The position numbers and the translations under genes were made by a program. Below are positions 8,974 through 15,850 of a stretch of 32,430 nt of DNA, in pieces; position 1 is the stretch's first letter; every line of letters begins with the position of its first letter. The notes beneath the pieces are model-generated. The model was not told the DNA's origin, searched no databases, and saw only the letters and a list, made by a program, of their open reading frames with translations. Source of the stretch: Gammaproteobacteria bacterium 13_2_20CM_66_19 (lineage in GTDB: Bacteria > Pseudomonadota > Gammaproteobacteria > Steroidobacterales > Steroidobacteraceae); contig MNCZ01000062.1 of NCBI GenBank assembly GCA_001914695.1, positions 1-32,430 of the forward strand, in the 5' to 3' direction.

Positions 8974-9572
8974 GAAAGCAACAACTGGACCGTCTCAGGC
9001 GCCCTCACGGCCACCGGCAAGCCTTTGCTGGCGAATGACCCTCACCGTGTGATTGCTCAACCCTCATTGCGCTACATAGTGCATTTGAACGCGCCAGGCT
9101 GGAACGTCATTGGTGCCGGAGAGCCACGTTTGCCAGGTGTCGCCGCGGGACACAATGAGCGCATTGGCTGGGGTTTCACCATCTTTGGAGTAGATCAGGA
9201 GGATCTGTATCTGGAGACGCTGAACCCGGGCGATCCCAAGCTCTACAAGACTAGGAACGGCTGGGCGCCCATGCGCGAGGAGCACGAAACTATTCGCGTA
9301 CGCGGCGCACCTGACGTGCCGGTTGTCCTCCACTTTACGAATCACGGTCCCGTAGTGTGGGCGACGGCAAGCGGGCTCTCGCACTGCGATGGATCGGCGC
9401 CGAACCGGGAACAGCTGGTTACCTAGGCTCCTTGACGCTTGACCGGGCACACAACTGGCAGGAGTTCGAACGTGCGATGCCGCACTGGAGAGTGCCTTCG
9501 GAGAACATCGTATACGCCGATCGGGACGGCAATATCGGCGAACATTCGACCGGGTTGGCGCCGCTGCGCTGA
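8974..9572 (+). pseudogene. Penicillin acylase family (Ntn hydrolase) remnant
   Basis: The remnant opens with [20 protein letters not shown] followed by DPHR. SNNW is the family's conserved motif at the start of the beta subunit, whose Ser becomes the N-terminal nucleophile after self-cleavage. Next come [20 protein letters not shown] and [20 protein letters not shown], also typical. A TAG at 8971-8973 sits directly before this block, so the signal peptide and alpha subunit are gone. Near 9357 the frame shifts: [10 protein letters not shown] continues as [33 protein letters not shown] and SENIVYADRDGNIGEHSTGL. It then stops at 9572, well short of the normal beta-subunit length. At least three lesions make it non-functional. 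Confidence 0.85.
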
Positions 9573-9820
9573 ACAGGCCCGCGATCGAGCAGGCCTTTCA
9601 GATCTGGCGCAGTGTATTCGCGGCGGCGTTGCCGGTGCAGCGTTCTACGTCCACTTCGCGGAACATCCGTCACGACGTGGCACGTGAAGCTGCCACTCAC
9701 CGTCGACGGCAAAGGGTCAAAGAGCCGCCGGTGGGAGGATGTGGAATAGCGGCGATTTCGATTACTGGCGGCCAATCAGGAAGGGACGCCAATGGACGTT
9801 GCAATCCGGTGCATCGGGAT

Positions 9821-9943
9821 GCAAAACGTCGCAAATGGTAGCGGGGGCACGCTTCGAGCTTTATAGCGCCTATCCCATCCGGGTGCCGGCGGTTCCGGCC
9901 AGCGTCTTCGCGACGCGATGAGATGCTTTGCAACGTCTTGCAT
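9821..9943 (+). repeat. att-like direct repeat plus short-type scar (unit C)
   Basis: Positions 9821-9849 match 20108-20136, at the tRNA-fMet 3' end, in 28 of 29 positions (one T/C difference). This is the pattern of attachment-site copies bounding an element integrated in the tRNA. After the tRNA-derived TGGTAGCGGGGGCA the sequence leaves the tRNA and matches unit A (324-432). It ends in TTGCAACGTCTTGCAT (9928-9943), which with the left arm ATGCAAAACGTCGCAAA forms an imperfect inverted repeat (15 of 17) around the unit. Confidence 0.75.
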
Positions 9944-10396
9944 TCGCGTGCGCCAGCAGAACGGGGGACACAGAAGCCACACCCGTGGAAGCAGGTGACC
10001 GAATAGACGTTTGGGCTCGCGTGCGAAACACTTAACCAGATCATCTTGATTGGCAGCTGATGACGCGGTCTAGACCCAAGCTGTCAGAGTCGCACCAGCC
10101 GCCCGGCAGGCGACTATCCAGCACGGGTCGTGAACGTCACCCTGCTCGGGACGGAAGGTCCTTGAACAAATTGATAGTGGGGGCGTGCTACCTATTGATC
10201 TACCGGACGTGCGGCTCCTACAACGCCGCCGAAAATGATGTGAACGGCGGCCGATCGAGTATTCGTAGGTGCAACCCATAGTCGGTTTCGCGGGCGCCTC
10301 TTCGTCCGCCAGGCGATGGTCATTGCACACGAACAGTCGCATCTGGGGACACTTCAAGTCTTCGCTGCCCAAGGTTGATGACGGAGGAGCGGGTCT
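9944..10396. other. Stretch with no convincing gene
   Basis: Short open frames exist on both strands, but none has a ribosome site, codon pattern or recognisable family. The best protein-like piece is on the minus strand near 10290-10350 (MRLFVCNDHRLADEEAPAKP), which may be a remnant of something I do not recognise. Confidence 0.3.
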
Positions 10397-10957
10397 CTAA
10401 GTGGTTGGCCACGCCATCTCAAGCCAGAGTTCCAGCGTTTTGTCGTGCCATGGGACCTTGCTGAGCAAATACGGCCGTAGCTCCTCGTAGTAACGATCTT
10501 TCAGGACCTGAGGGTCGATATATCCGGCGCCGGCGAGACGAAGGACATCTTCGCGGTCCCGTTCCGCATTGCGCTCCAACTTGGAGAGCGCTATGTCGGT
10601 GGCATCCAGCGCAAAGAGTTTCAACCGCTGCCAGGGAGCTGAAGGGAACATGCGAGTCAGTCGGCTTGCATAGTCGGCCGGCGGCGTCGCGACTCCGACG
10701 TGCTGCATATAGACACGGTACCTGCGATGCAGGTTCGATCCCAGCCCAGCAAGAGTCTCGACATTGTCATCGGGTGATTGAGCGATGACGGCGAGGAAAT
10801 CGATATCGGAGGTTTCGCGGCCGATCCCGTACTGTTGAGTTACGACAAAGCCGCCCAGGCAGCGGAGTTCGACCGAGGCTTTGAGAAGTCCATCCAGGTC
10901 TCCCAGGAAGGACCGCCACGGTTCGCCTGGCGCTGAGCGGGGGTCTTCAGTGGGCAT
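10397..10957 (-). CDS. Nucleotidyltransferase-fold protein (DUF6036-like)
   Basis: 186 aa. The polymerase-beta-like nucleotidyltransferase signature is visible at 34-53: LGGFVVTQQYGIGRETSDID, giving the Gly-Gly loop and the Asp51-x-Asp53 metal pair. Next come ATDIALSKLERNAERDREDV (about 118-137) and KDRYYEELRPYL, as in the DUF6036 group. Its start overlaps the end of the Xre gene by 11 bp, so the two are co-translated. Small nucleotidyltransferases paired with an Xre regulator are often toxin-antitoxin or phage-defence modules in which the enzyme nucleotidylates tRNA or an antitoxin. That role here is inferred from family and pairing. Confidence 0.7.
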   Translation of the reverse strand: MPTEDPRSAPGEPWRSFLGDLDGLLKASVELRCLGGFVVTQQYGIGRETSDIDFLAVIAQSPDDNVETLAGLGSNLHRRYRVYMQHVGVATPPADYASRLTRMFPSAPWQRLKLFALDATDIALSKLERNAERDREDVLRLAGAGYIDPQVLKDRYYEELRPYLLSKVPWHDKTLELWLEMAWPTT

Positions 10958-11636
10958 ATGACAGTTGATCGGCAGTCAGACCTGTAAGCAGATTCCAGTG
11001 GCGCGCGCGCGCCGAGCGGTTCGCCTTGAGCCAGCGGCGCTCAGCCTGTGGCATGGACTCCCGACAGAGAGTGTCTTCTCGTGCAAGGCGGGCATGCTCC
11101 AACTGCTGCTCGACCGCGGATAGCTGTCTGAACGCCGGGTCAAACTCCGCCCGATCAGCCGCGAGGTCTTTCGCGACCGCAACCAGAAACCCCAGGCGAT
11201 TCTGCACGTCCTGTAGCTTTGCATGGCGAACGAGCCAGGACCAATCCAGGTCCGGATACGATAACAATACCCAAGGGAGCGCTTCCGCGAGCCGGGTTTC
11301 GAGATCCTTTTGTAGAAGCGCTTCGAGGACGACGGCCGCCGGATTAGCCTTACGAGGACGCAGGTGTGCAAACCCTGGGTAGCCCAGACCGGAGAGTTGG
11401 CGAGCAAGCTGGGCGGCGTCCGTGACCTCTCCTTCGGCCGGTGGCTCGCGCATCGGAAGAGCGGTTGCTGGAAGGCGATATAAAGTAGCGGCCGACCGCG
11501 CCAGTTCCGGCGTCACGGGCCGTTGACCCATCTCCAGCTGTGAAAGATACGGTTGCGACACGTCCAGAGCCGCGGCTGCCTGCTTCTGGGTCAGGCCAGC
11601 TCTCAATCGCCCCGCTTTGAACTGCTCGTTCGTCAT
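10947..11636 (-). CDS. Xre-family helix-turn-helix regulator, likely partner of the nucleotidyltransferase
   Basis: I choose ATG 11636 (MTNEQFKAGRLRAGL, 229 aa) because the HTH begins there and the upstream in-frame ATG lies inside a palindrome. Residues ~5-55 are a classic Cro/CI HTH (RAGLTQKQAAAALDVSQPYL, then SQLEMGQRPVTPELA). The remaining ~170 residues (LARQLSGLGYPGFAHLRP, WVLLSYPDLDWSWLVRHAKL, DVQNRLGFLVAVAKDLAADR) form a helical domain I do not recognise by name. No clear Shine-Dalgarno is present; the 25-bp palindrome (11644-11668) ends 7 bp before the start, so autorepression is likely. The gene ends by overlapping the nucleotidyltransferase start. Confidence 0.75.
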   Translation of the reverse strand: MTNEQFKAGRLRAGLTQKQAAAALDVSQPYLSQLEMGQRPVTPELARSAATLYRLPATALPMREPPAEGEVTDAAQLARQLSGLGYPGFAHLRPRKANPAAVVLEALLQKDLETRLAEALPWVLLSYPDLDWSWLVRHAKLQDVQNRLGFLVAVAKDLAADRAEFDPAFRQLSAVEQQLEHARLAREDTLCRESMPQAERRWLKANRSARARHWNLLTGLTADQLSYAH

Positions 11637-11643
11637 GGCAGAA

Positions 11644-11668
11644 CGATATTGCAAATATTGCAATATCG
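11644..11668 (-). promoter_or_regulatory. Perfect 25-bp palindrome, predicted Xre operator
   Basis: Two 11-bp arms (CGATATTGCAA and its exact complement) flank a 3-bp spacer. It sits 7 bp upstream of the Xre ATG on the minus strand. A perfect dyad this long is very unlikely by chance and is where an autoregulatory Xre protein would bind. Confidence 0.75.
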
Positions 11669-11768
11669 CAAGCCTTGCAATGGGCGCGATCGGGAACGGC
11701 GCGAGACACGGCGGAACGCCCCGCGTTGCGTGGCTAAGTTACTGAAACTTAAGTATTAATTGTCGGAA

Positions 11769-12141
11769 TGGTAGCGGGGGCGTGCTTCCGAGTAATAGCA
11801 CGGCCGTGATCCCGTTCCCGAGCGCTGATTGCCGCCGCAAGAATGTCGTCATTGAGATTCCGAATCGCTGTGGTAACGGGCACCCGCTCACCCCTGACAA
11901 TGTCACGATAGACCAGCGCGAACGCCGCTGGCGCTGCCGACAATGTGGTCGCGAGCGCGCTGCTGAATTCAGGGGTCGCCACCGACGGGTGGTCTGAGTT
12001 CCCTTTCATGGCCAAGACGATAACTCAATCGGTTGGGGATGCCTACTTGTGGGACGGCTGCAATCGCTGCGGCTCACATGTTGCGCGACTCGATCACCAG
12101 ATCGACGAGCCTAACGTGCAACGACTTGCAGCGCTCTGCGA
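11769..12141 (+). repeat. tRNA-fMet 3'-end scar, long type (unit D)
   Basis: The unit begins with TGGTAGCGGGGGC (11769-11781) and is homologous to unit B over the zinc-ribbon frame and at the right end. TTGCAGCGCTCTGCGA (12126-12141) is the most diverged form of the inverted core (about 10 of 15 matches to the tRNA flank), followed by AAAATGCATCACGTAGTA, which matches unit B beyond its end. Confidence 0.55.
11782..11997 (+). CDS. Small zinc-ribbon protein (copy 2)
   Basis: 71 aa from GTG 11782; the frame is open upstream to a stop at 11743, with GSGG encoded by tRNA-derived sequence as in copy 1. Core: CGNGHPLTPDNVTIDQRERR then WRCRQCGRERAAEFRG. Cys-x-x-Gly-His and Cys-x-x-Cys pairs are conserved, as are LTPDNV and RERRWRCR. 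Similar ribbons are attached to phage HNH nucleases, but the nuclease motif is absent. No ribosome binding site is clear, so it may be expressed from an upstream start or be decaying. See copy 1 (3868-4134) for the substitution pattern. Confidence 0.5.
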   Translation: MLPSNSTAVIPFPSADCRRKNVVIEIPNRCGNGHPLTPDNVTIDQRERRWRCRQCGRERAAEFRGRHRRVV

Positions 12142-12421
12142 CAAAATGCATCACGTAGTATCGACTCTTACGTTCGTGAAGCCGTCAGCGATGAGCCCGC
12201 GTTCACACATAGTGAACGACAAAATGCGAGAGAAGGCGGGAGCCTCGGGTGCAACTGGGATCGTGCTGGACTCAATGTCAGAGCCGACCACAGGTGCAAA
12301 GATTGCGGGAGCTTCGCAGCGCAGCGCTTGCAGGGTGCGCGCTGCGGCGCCGGGCTTGCTCGGGGCCGTGAAGTACGGTGGTCAACGCCACGATGCTATC
12401 CTTTGCCCAGGAAGCCCATAA
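12008..12421 (+). CDS. Doubtful open frame after the second zinc-ribbon gene
   Basis: ATG 12008 begins MAKTITQSVGDAYLWDGCNR, then CGSHVARLDHQIDE and VQRLAALCDKMHHVV. The last segment resembles AQRLATVCTQTHHAA encoded in unit B at about 4252-4298, so a short second coding region may have been part of the long-type unit. The last ~75 residues look random. I recognise no family, and there is no good ribosome site. Confidence 0.25.
   Translation: MAKTITQSVGDAYLWDGCNRCGSHVARLDHQIDEPNVQRLAALCDKMHHVVSTLTFVKPSAMSPRSHIVNDKMREKAGASGATGIVLDSMSEPTTGAKIAGASQRSACRVRAAAPGLLGAVKYGGQRHDAILCPGSP
12200..12218. repeat. Short perfect inverted repeat
   Basis: Seven-base arms CGTTCAC and GTGAACG surround a 5-bp spacer. 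It could be an operator or chance; no adjacent promoter is evident. Confidence 0.3.
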
Positions 12422-12445
12422 TAGAGTCAGCGCAGGAGGACGGCC

Positions 12446-12613
12446 ATGTGCTACGAGGAACGATTCTTCTTGCAACGGACTACGGCGAAGGTTCAGAAGC
12501 GCGAGGAGCCCGAGTCTGTGATCGACCCTCTGCGGCCGAGCGCACCACCGAATCGCCCGATGCCCCAGACGGACAAGCCAAAGGAAGTCGAGCTCGAGCT
12601 GGAAACCGTTTGA
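12446..12613 (+). CDS. 55-aa hydrophilic small protein
   Basis: ATG 12446 follows GCAGGAGGACGGCC, a strong ribosome site, and the frame ends at TGA 12611-12613. It starts MCYEERFFLQRTTAKVQKRE and continues with a Pro/Glu-rich tail (PSAPPNRPMPQTDKPKEVEL). Short proteins beginning MCY and ending in a charged, proline-rich tail are common in Burkholderiales and Bradyrhizobium-type genomes and have no known function. It is 96 bp upstream of the 2OG-oxygenase gene and may be cotranscribed. Confidence 0.6.
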   Translation: MCYEERFFLQRTTAKVQKREEPESVIDPLRPSAPPNRPMPQTDKPKEVELELETV

Positions 12614-12709
12614 GCGATTGAAGGCCGGAAGCCCTGGGTTGCCGATGCTCTCGGGGCTTTCGATCGCGACGCATCATCTGGCGCGCAGTTCGACCAGCGC
12701 GAGCCGCCA

Positions 12710-13387
12710 TTGGACAGTCACAACCCGCGGTGGAGCGAGACATCGGACGTGATTCCGATGTTCGCCACGCTCGTGTGGAAGATCGAACTCGAGGCACAGT
12801 TGCGCGAAACCATCGGCGCTCAGGCGCTTGCAGCGATCGCACGCATGAGGCGGGACCTGCCGCCGCTTGCGCCCGGTCAAGGGTGGCAGTCAGTGCAGTC
12901 ACTGCACGAGCTCGATGACTTCCGGGATCTCGTTGCCTGCGTACACCGCGTCGTGCCGGGAATTCTTCGATTCCTAAAGATCGGCTACGAGGCGTACCAA
13001 ATCACCGCCTGCTGGGCGACAGCCCTCACGAGAGGCGCGGCGCACAAGATGCACCAGCACCCCAACAACTTCCTGAGCGGCGTGTACTACGTCCGGACCC
13101 ATGCGGGCGCGGACACCATTAACTTCCACGACCCGCGCAATCAGACCGGGATCATCCGGCCACCGGTCTTTGAGCTCACGGCCGAGAACACCGATCAGGT
13201 TGTCGTGAGAGTGAAGGACGGAACGATGCTGGTATTTCCAGCCTACCTGCAGCATTCCGTCGACGCGAGCGCGAGCGACAATGAAAGAATCAGCATTAGC
13301 TTCAACATCATGTTTTCATCCTTCCCGGAGCATCTGAGCAAGCCGCTGTGGCAACCGGCGGCAGCGCCCACACGCGCCAACGCGTAG
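12710..13387 (+). CDS. 2OG-Fe(II) oxygenase-like protein, TIGR02466 type
   Basis: 225 aa from TTG 12710; ATG 12758 (MFATLVWKIEL) is an alternative, but the family usually has residues before the F-x-T-x-V-W motif. The double-stranded beta-helix core shows HKMHQHPNNFLSGVYYVRTH (112-131) with the metal-ligand histidine region, INFHDPRNQTGIIRPP (137-152), and GTMLVFPAYLQHSVDAS (171-187) with the second histidine (His182). ERISISFNIMF carries the Arg expected to bind 2-oxoglutarate. Members are uncharacterised oxygenases frequent in proteobacteria and phages. Substrate is unknown. Confidence 0.75.
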   Translation: MDSHNPRWSETSDVIPMFATLVWKIELEAQLRETIGAQALAAIARMRRDLPPLAPGQGWQSVQSLHELDDFRDLVACVHRVVPGILRFLKIGYEAYQITACWATALTRGAAHKMHQHPNNFLSGVYYVRTHAGADTINFHDPRNQTGIIRPPVFELTAENTDQVVVRVKDGTMLVFPAYLQHSVDASASDNERISISFNIMFSSFPEHLSKPLWQPAAAPTRANA

Positions 13388-13410
13388 TCGAACACGCGTG
13401 CCCGTTTCGT

Positions 13411-13441
13411 GAAACACGCTGTGTTCACGCGCGCGTGTTTC
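13411..13441. terminator. Hairpin downstream of the oxygenase gene
   Basis: Nine-base arms GAAACACGC and GCGTGTTTC pair perfectly across a 13-base loop, 24 bp after the oxygenase stop. There is no T-tract, so termination is only possible, not shown. Confidence 0.3.
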
Positions 13442-13448
13442 GGTCAAG

Positions 13449-13532
13449 GTCCAGGTGCCGCGCCACCTGCGGGTCAAGCATGCCTGCGCGGGGCTGCTTG
13501 CGCATTTGGTCACGAGCAAGTACGAAGACTAA
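13449..13532 (+). pseudogene. Possible IS66-family transposase (TnpC) scrap
   Basis: The forward frame reads VQVPRHLRVKHAC then AGLLAHLVTSKYED and stops at TAA. IS66 TnpC proteins carry a V-x-RH-x-R-x-K-x-AC segment, a zinc-binding stretch, then LLA-x-x-x-x-x-KY-x-D(HLPLYRQ). Here the two ends appear joined, with the Cys region deleted and the protein cut off at the D. No terminal repeats or neighbours of an IS66 are seen. The match is short, so this is tentative. Confidence 0.35.
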
Positions 13533-13982
13533 TAGTATTCGCCCGTGCCGCCTCGGGAGGCGCTGCAACGGCAATCATCAGCCGCGAGGACTGCCGCGAA
13601 CATCGCGGATCATCAGTCACGCGACCCGTTCGGCTGCATACACCTCACTCCGGACAACCTCCAGAATTCGGAAGTCTCAGCCAACGCGTGTCGCGCCGCT
13701 AGTGCGGGCGGTTGTGCTGGTCCTGCGAGGTGGGTTTCGGCTCGCCACTTGTGCGACGGCGGATATTCAGAGTCGTAGTCCTCACGTAATCCGTCGTTGT
13801 CACTATCGAGTTCCACGCATCGTGCGTGAGGTGGCTGATCCGTTCCCTTAGGTGCTGAAAGCCTTGCATCATTTTCATTTCGGTCTCCTAGGCATGCAAT
13901 GGGTCCAGGGAGGCCCTAGGGTCGACGGGCCGCCCGCGCCCGCGAGCATGCAACGATGGGCGCCAAGCGGAGGGCAACCAGA
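13533..13982. other. Degraded stretch with no intact gene
   Basis: No frame on either strand is convincing. A minus-strand piece near 13755-13790 (EYPPSHKW) faintly recalls the NYLPSHEW segment of NAD-formate dehydrogenase and could be further debris of the remnant at 13983-14121, but the match is too short to count. Confidence 0.3.
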
Positions 13983-14121
13983 TTCGGCGGGCGTGAAATC
14001 GATCGACCTTGGGCATCGGAGTGGTTTGACCGCCCGGGTAGCGGTCAATGTCGGGAATGCCGTCGCGCGCATACGTCCTGGGATAGCCCGTAACGGGATC
14101 TACACAGACGATCTTGGCCAT
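13983..14121 (-). pseudogene. NAD-dependent formate dehydrogenase, N-terminal stump
   Basis: ATG 14121 on the minus strand reads MAKIVCVDPVTGYPRTYARD then GIPDIDRYPGGQTTPMPK. After a frame change near 14005 it continues IDFTPAE. The N-terminus of bacterial NAD-formate dehydrogenases (about 400 aa; Pseudomonas sp. 101 type) has the same order: MAKxxCV, DPV-x-GYP-x-x-YARD, YPGGQT-x-P-x-PK, IDFTPG. After this, similarity is lost within ~45 codons, and the catalytic and NAD-binding domains are missing. The intact enzyme oxidises formate to CO2 with NAD+. It lies at the downstream end of a minus-strand redox cluster, 195 bp past the reductase gene. Confidence 0.75.
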
Positions 14122-14316
14122 GGCAGTTCTGCACTGGCACACGGTTGCCGGGAGAGACCCCATCGCCGCCAAGCATTCGGGGCGGCACCCCTCGGATTCT
14201 ACGCCTCGTCCCCGTCTGCGACATGAAGGAGAGTAAATAGACGCTGAGTGTGTGCGGCGCAGCGAGGTCCGTCGGTGTTTGGAGTGCACCGCTAATTGCT
14301 ATCAAGAGTCCGGCAC

Positions 14317-15039
14317 TCAGTAGCCGTAAAACTCTTCGGAGCGCATCGCCTGCCCGTCTATCCCGATCTCTTCGAGCATCTGCTGCATTGCCATGGTCAT
14401 CGCCGGTGGCCCCGCGAAATAGTAGATCGGACTCCTGAGATCCGGGAGATGACGCTCCAGCATGTCCCGCCGGACGAGACCTGTTTCGCCCGCCCAGGCG
14501 CGCGTCGATTTCTGCGGTGCCGTCATGGTCGCGATCAGCCGGTAGCTCGGGTTGACTTCTTCCAACCGCTGCAGCTCGGGGAGAAATGCCCCATCCTGCG
14601 GCCGGCGGTTCGAATAAAAAAGATAAAGCCGATGTGGCAACCTTCGATGTGCTGCGTCCACCACCATGGCCCGAAACGGTGTAATGGCGATTCCGCCCGC
14701 GATCAACGCGGCGGCCCGCGAGGCGTCGTCGTGCAGCACCAGTTGTCCGTTAGGACCGTCCATCCTGAGCAGCGTACTGAGCGGCGCCGTCCTGAGCACA
14801 CGCTTAAAAGAGGTGTCACGCACGCGCGTGGCGATCATCAGATCCGGCTCGCCGGGGGCGCTCGCGATTGTGAAGGTACGCGAATCTCCCTCAGCGTCGG
14901 TCTCCGGTGGGTTGACGAGAGTCACCAGCATCGACTGTCCTGCTTGATGCGTGAAACCGGCAGGCTTGGTGAAATGGAAGGCCATCGTGCCTTCTGCCAC
15001 CGTCTCCCGATCACTCAAAGAGACCTCATGGAGTGGCAT
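14317..15039 (-). CDS. FAD/NAD(P)-binding oxidoreductase of the ferredoxin reductase (FNR) family
   Basis: 240 aa, full length for a stand-alone FNR module. An N-terminal FAD barrel contains RTFTIASAP (54-62), the FAD-binding R-x-Y/F-S/T-x-x-S motif. The NAD(P) domain has AGGIAITPFRAMVVDAAHRR (about 114-133), YLFYSNRRPQD and YYFAGPPAMTMAMQQML. It ends EEFYGY, the usual aromatic C-terminus that stacks on the flavin. No 2Fe-2S domain is fused. Such proteins pass electrons between NAD(P)H and a partner. The CDGSH iron-sulfur protein encoded 30 bp upstream, the cupredoxin or the cytochrome are possible partners, by context only. Confidence 0.85.
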   Translation of the reverse strand: MPLHEVSLSDRETVAEGTMAFHFTKPAGFTHQAGQSMLVTLVNPPETDAEGDSRTFTIASAPGEPDLMIATRVRDTSFKRVLRTAPLSTLLRMDGPNGQLVLHDDASRAAALIAGGIAITPFRAMVVDAAHRRLPHRLYLFYSNRRPQDGAFLPELQRLEEVNPSYRLIATMTAPQKSTRAWAGETGLVRRDMLERHLPDLRSPIYYFAGPPAMTMAMQQMLEEIGIDGQAMRSEEFYGY

Positions 15040-15069
15040 CGCGAGAGCTCTTGCCGGGTTCCCGCACCT

Positions 15070-15291
15070 TCAGAACGTCCGGATGCTCGGAAAAGTCTCT
15101 GCGCAGTCATGGCGAGCGCCCGCATCGTCATACCAGTAGAGCCTGTTGGCCTCCTCGTTCTGGGTGAGTTTGTGCGAGCTGTCGCAGAACGGCTGATTCT
15201 TGGACAGTCCGCACCGGCAGAGGTATTTTTCCTCGCCGCCGATCGCGAGTTTGTAGGGTCCTTGATGCGTGCGTTTTACCTGGCGTGCCAT
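15070..15291 (-). CDS. CDGSH-type iron-sulfur protein
   Basis: The start MARQVKR at 15291 follows CAGGAGACCGCG; the frame is open further upstream but lacks a ribosome site. 73 aa. The metal-binding motif is C-R-C-G-L-S-K-N-Q-P-F-C-D-S-S-H, matching C-x-C-x2-S-x3-P-x-C-D-x-S-H. Ser replaces the Gly of the canonical CDGSH, and three Cys plus one His remain to hold a 2Fe-2S cluster. The gene overlaps the 3' part of the DUF488 reading frame in another frame, and precedes the FNR reductase by 30 bp. A small electron carrier is the likely role. Confidence 0.85.
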   Translation of the reverse strand: MARQVKRTHQGPYKLAIGGEEKYLCRCGLSKNQPFCDSSHKLTQNEEANRLYWYDDAGARHDCAETFPSIRTF

Positions 15292-15850
15292 CGCGGTCTC
15301 CTGTATCAGGGCGGGGTCGCCTCCCGCGTACCGGTAGCTCGTTGCCAATTCGAACCGGGCGCGCGGACTTATTAGTAACGCCGAATGTTGCCGCGCTTCT
15401 TTTCGAAGGCGGCCGTGCGCGCGCCGTGAAGCGTCGATTCTGTCCCCGCAGGAGACTAGCGCGCAGCACGACTGCTGCATTATGACGCGTGTCGTGTGCG
15501 CTGTAGAGGAGAGTCACGGCGCCGCGCTGGCTTGCTTCGATGATAGGCTGCCAGGCACTCGGGTTGGCTCTCAACTCGCGCTCGTAGCGCCTGCGAAAGC
15601 CCTCCCATCGCTCTATCCTATGCGCGAACCACATCCGCAGCGCGGTGCTGGGCGCGACGTCCTTCATCCACGCGTCTGCCGCGAGCGCTTCCTTCATGCC
15701 CCGCGGCCAGAGGCATTCCACCAGGATGCGCTGCCCATCGCTGCGGTGCGGAGGCTCGTAAACGCGCTTGATCCCAATCACGACATCCTCAGATGGGAGC
15801 GGGGCCGCCCAAGTCGCGGGTAAGGTGTCAACGCCGTGCTCCTCATACAT
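15128..15850 (-). CDS. DUF488 (YeaO-like) protein with run-on C-terminus
   Basis: The YeaO core is clear: IGIKRVYEPPHRSDGQRILV, LWPRGMKEALAADAWMKDVA, PSTALRMWFAHRIERWEGF and VTLLYSAHDTRHNAAVVL. It ends near residue 133 (about 15450). Family members are usually ~115-125 aa and stop there. Here the frame runs 107 more residues, basic and random-looking, through the CDGSH gene in a different frame, so the native stop has probably been lost by a mutation or indel near 15440-15450. A TAG is present in another frame at that point. The start overlaps the end of the AhpD-like gene by 8 bp. The function of DUF488 is not established. Confidence 0.7.
   Translation of the reverse strand: MYEEHGVDTLPATWAAPLPSEDVVIGIKRVYEPPHRSDGQRILVECLWPRGMKEALAADAWMKDVAPSTALRMWFAHRIERWEGFRRRYERELRANPSAWQPIIEASQRGAVTLLYSAHDTRHNAAVVLRASLLRGQNRRFTARARPPSKRSAATFGVTNKSARPVRIGNELPVRGRRPRPDTGDRDGTPGKTHASRTLQTRDRRRGKIPLPVRTVQESAVLRQLAQTHPERGGQQALLV

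Noticed and set aside
15300-15376. tRNA-artefact-like peptide RARFELATSYR on the minus strand, hinting at another tRNA scar
   Set aside because: The sequence around GGTTCGAAT does not form a T arm with paired stem, and no second copy of it was found.
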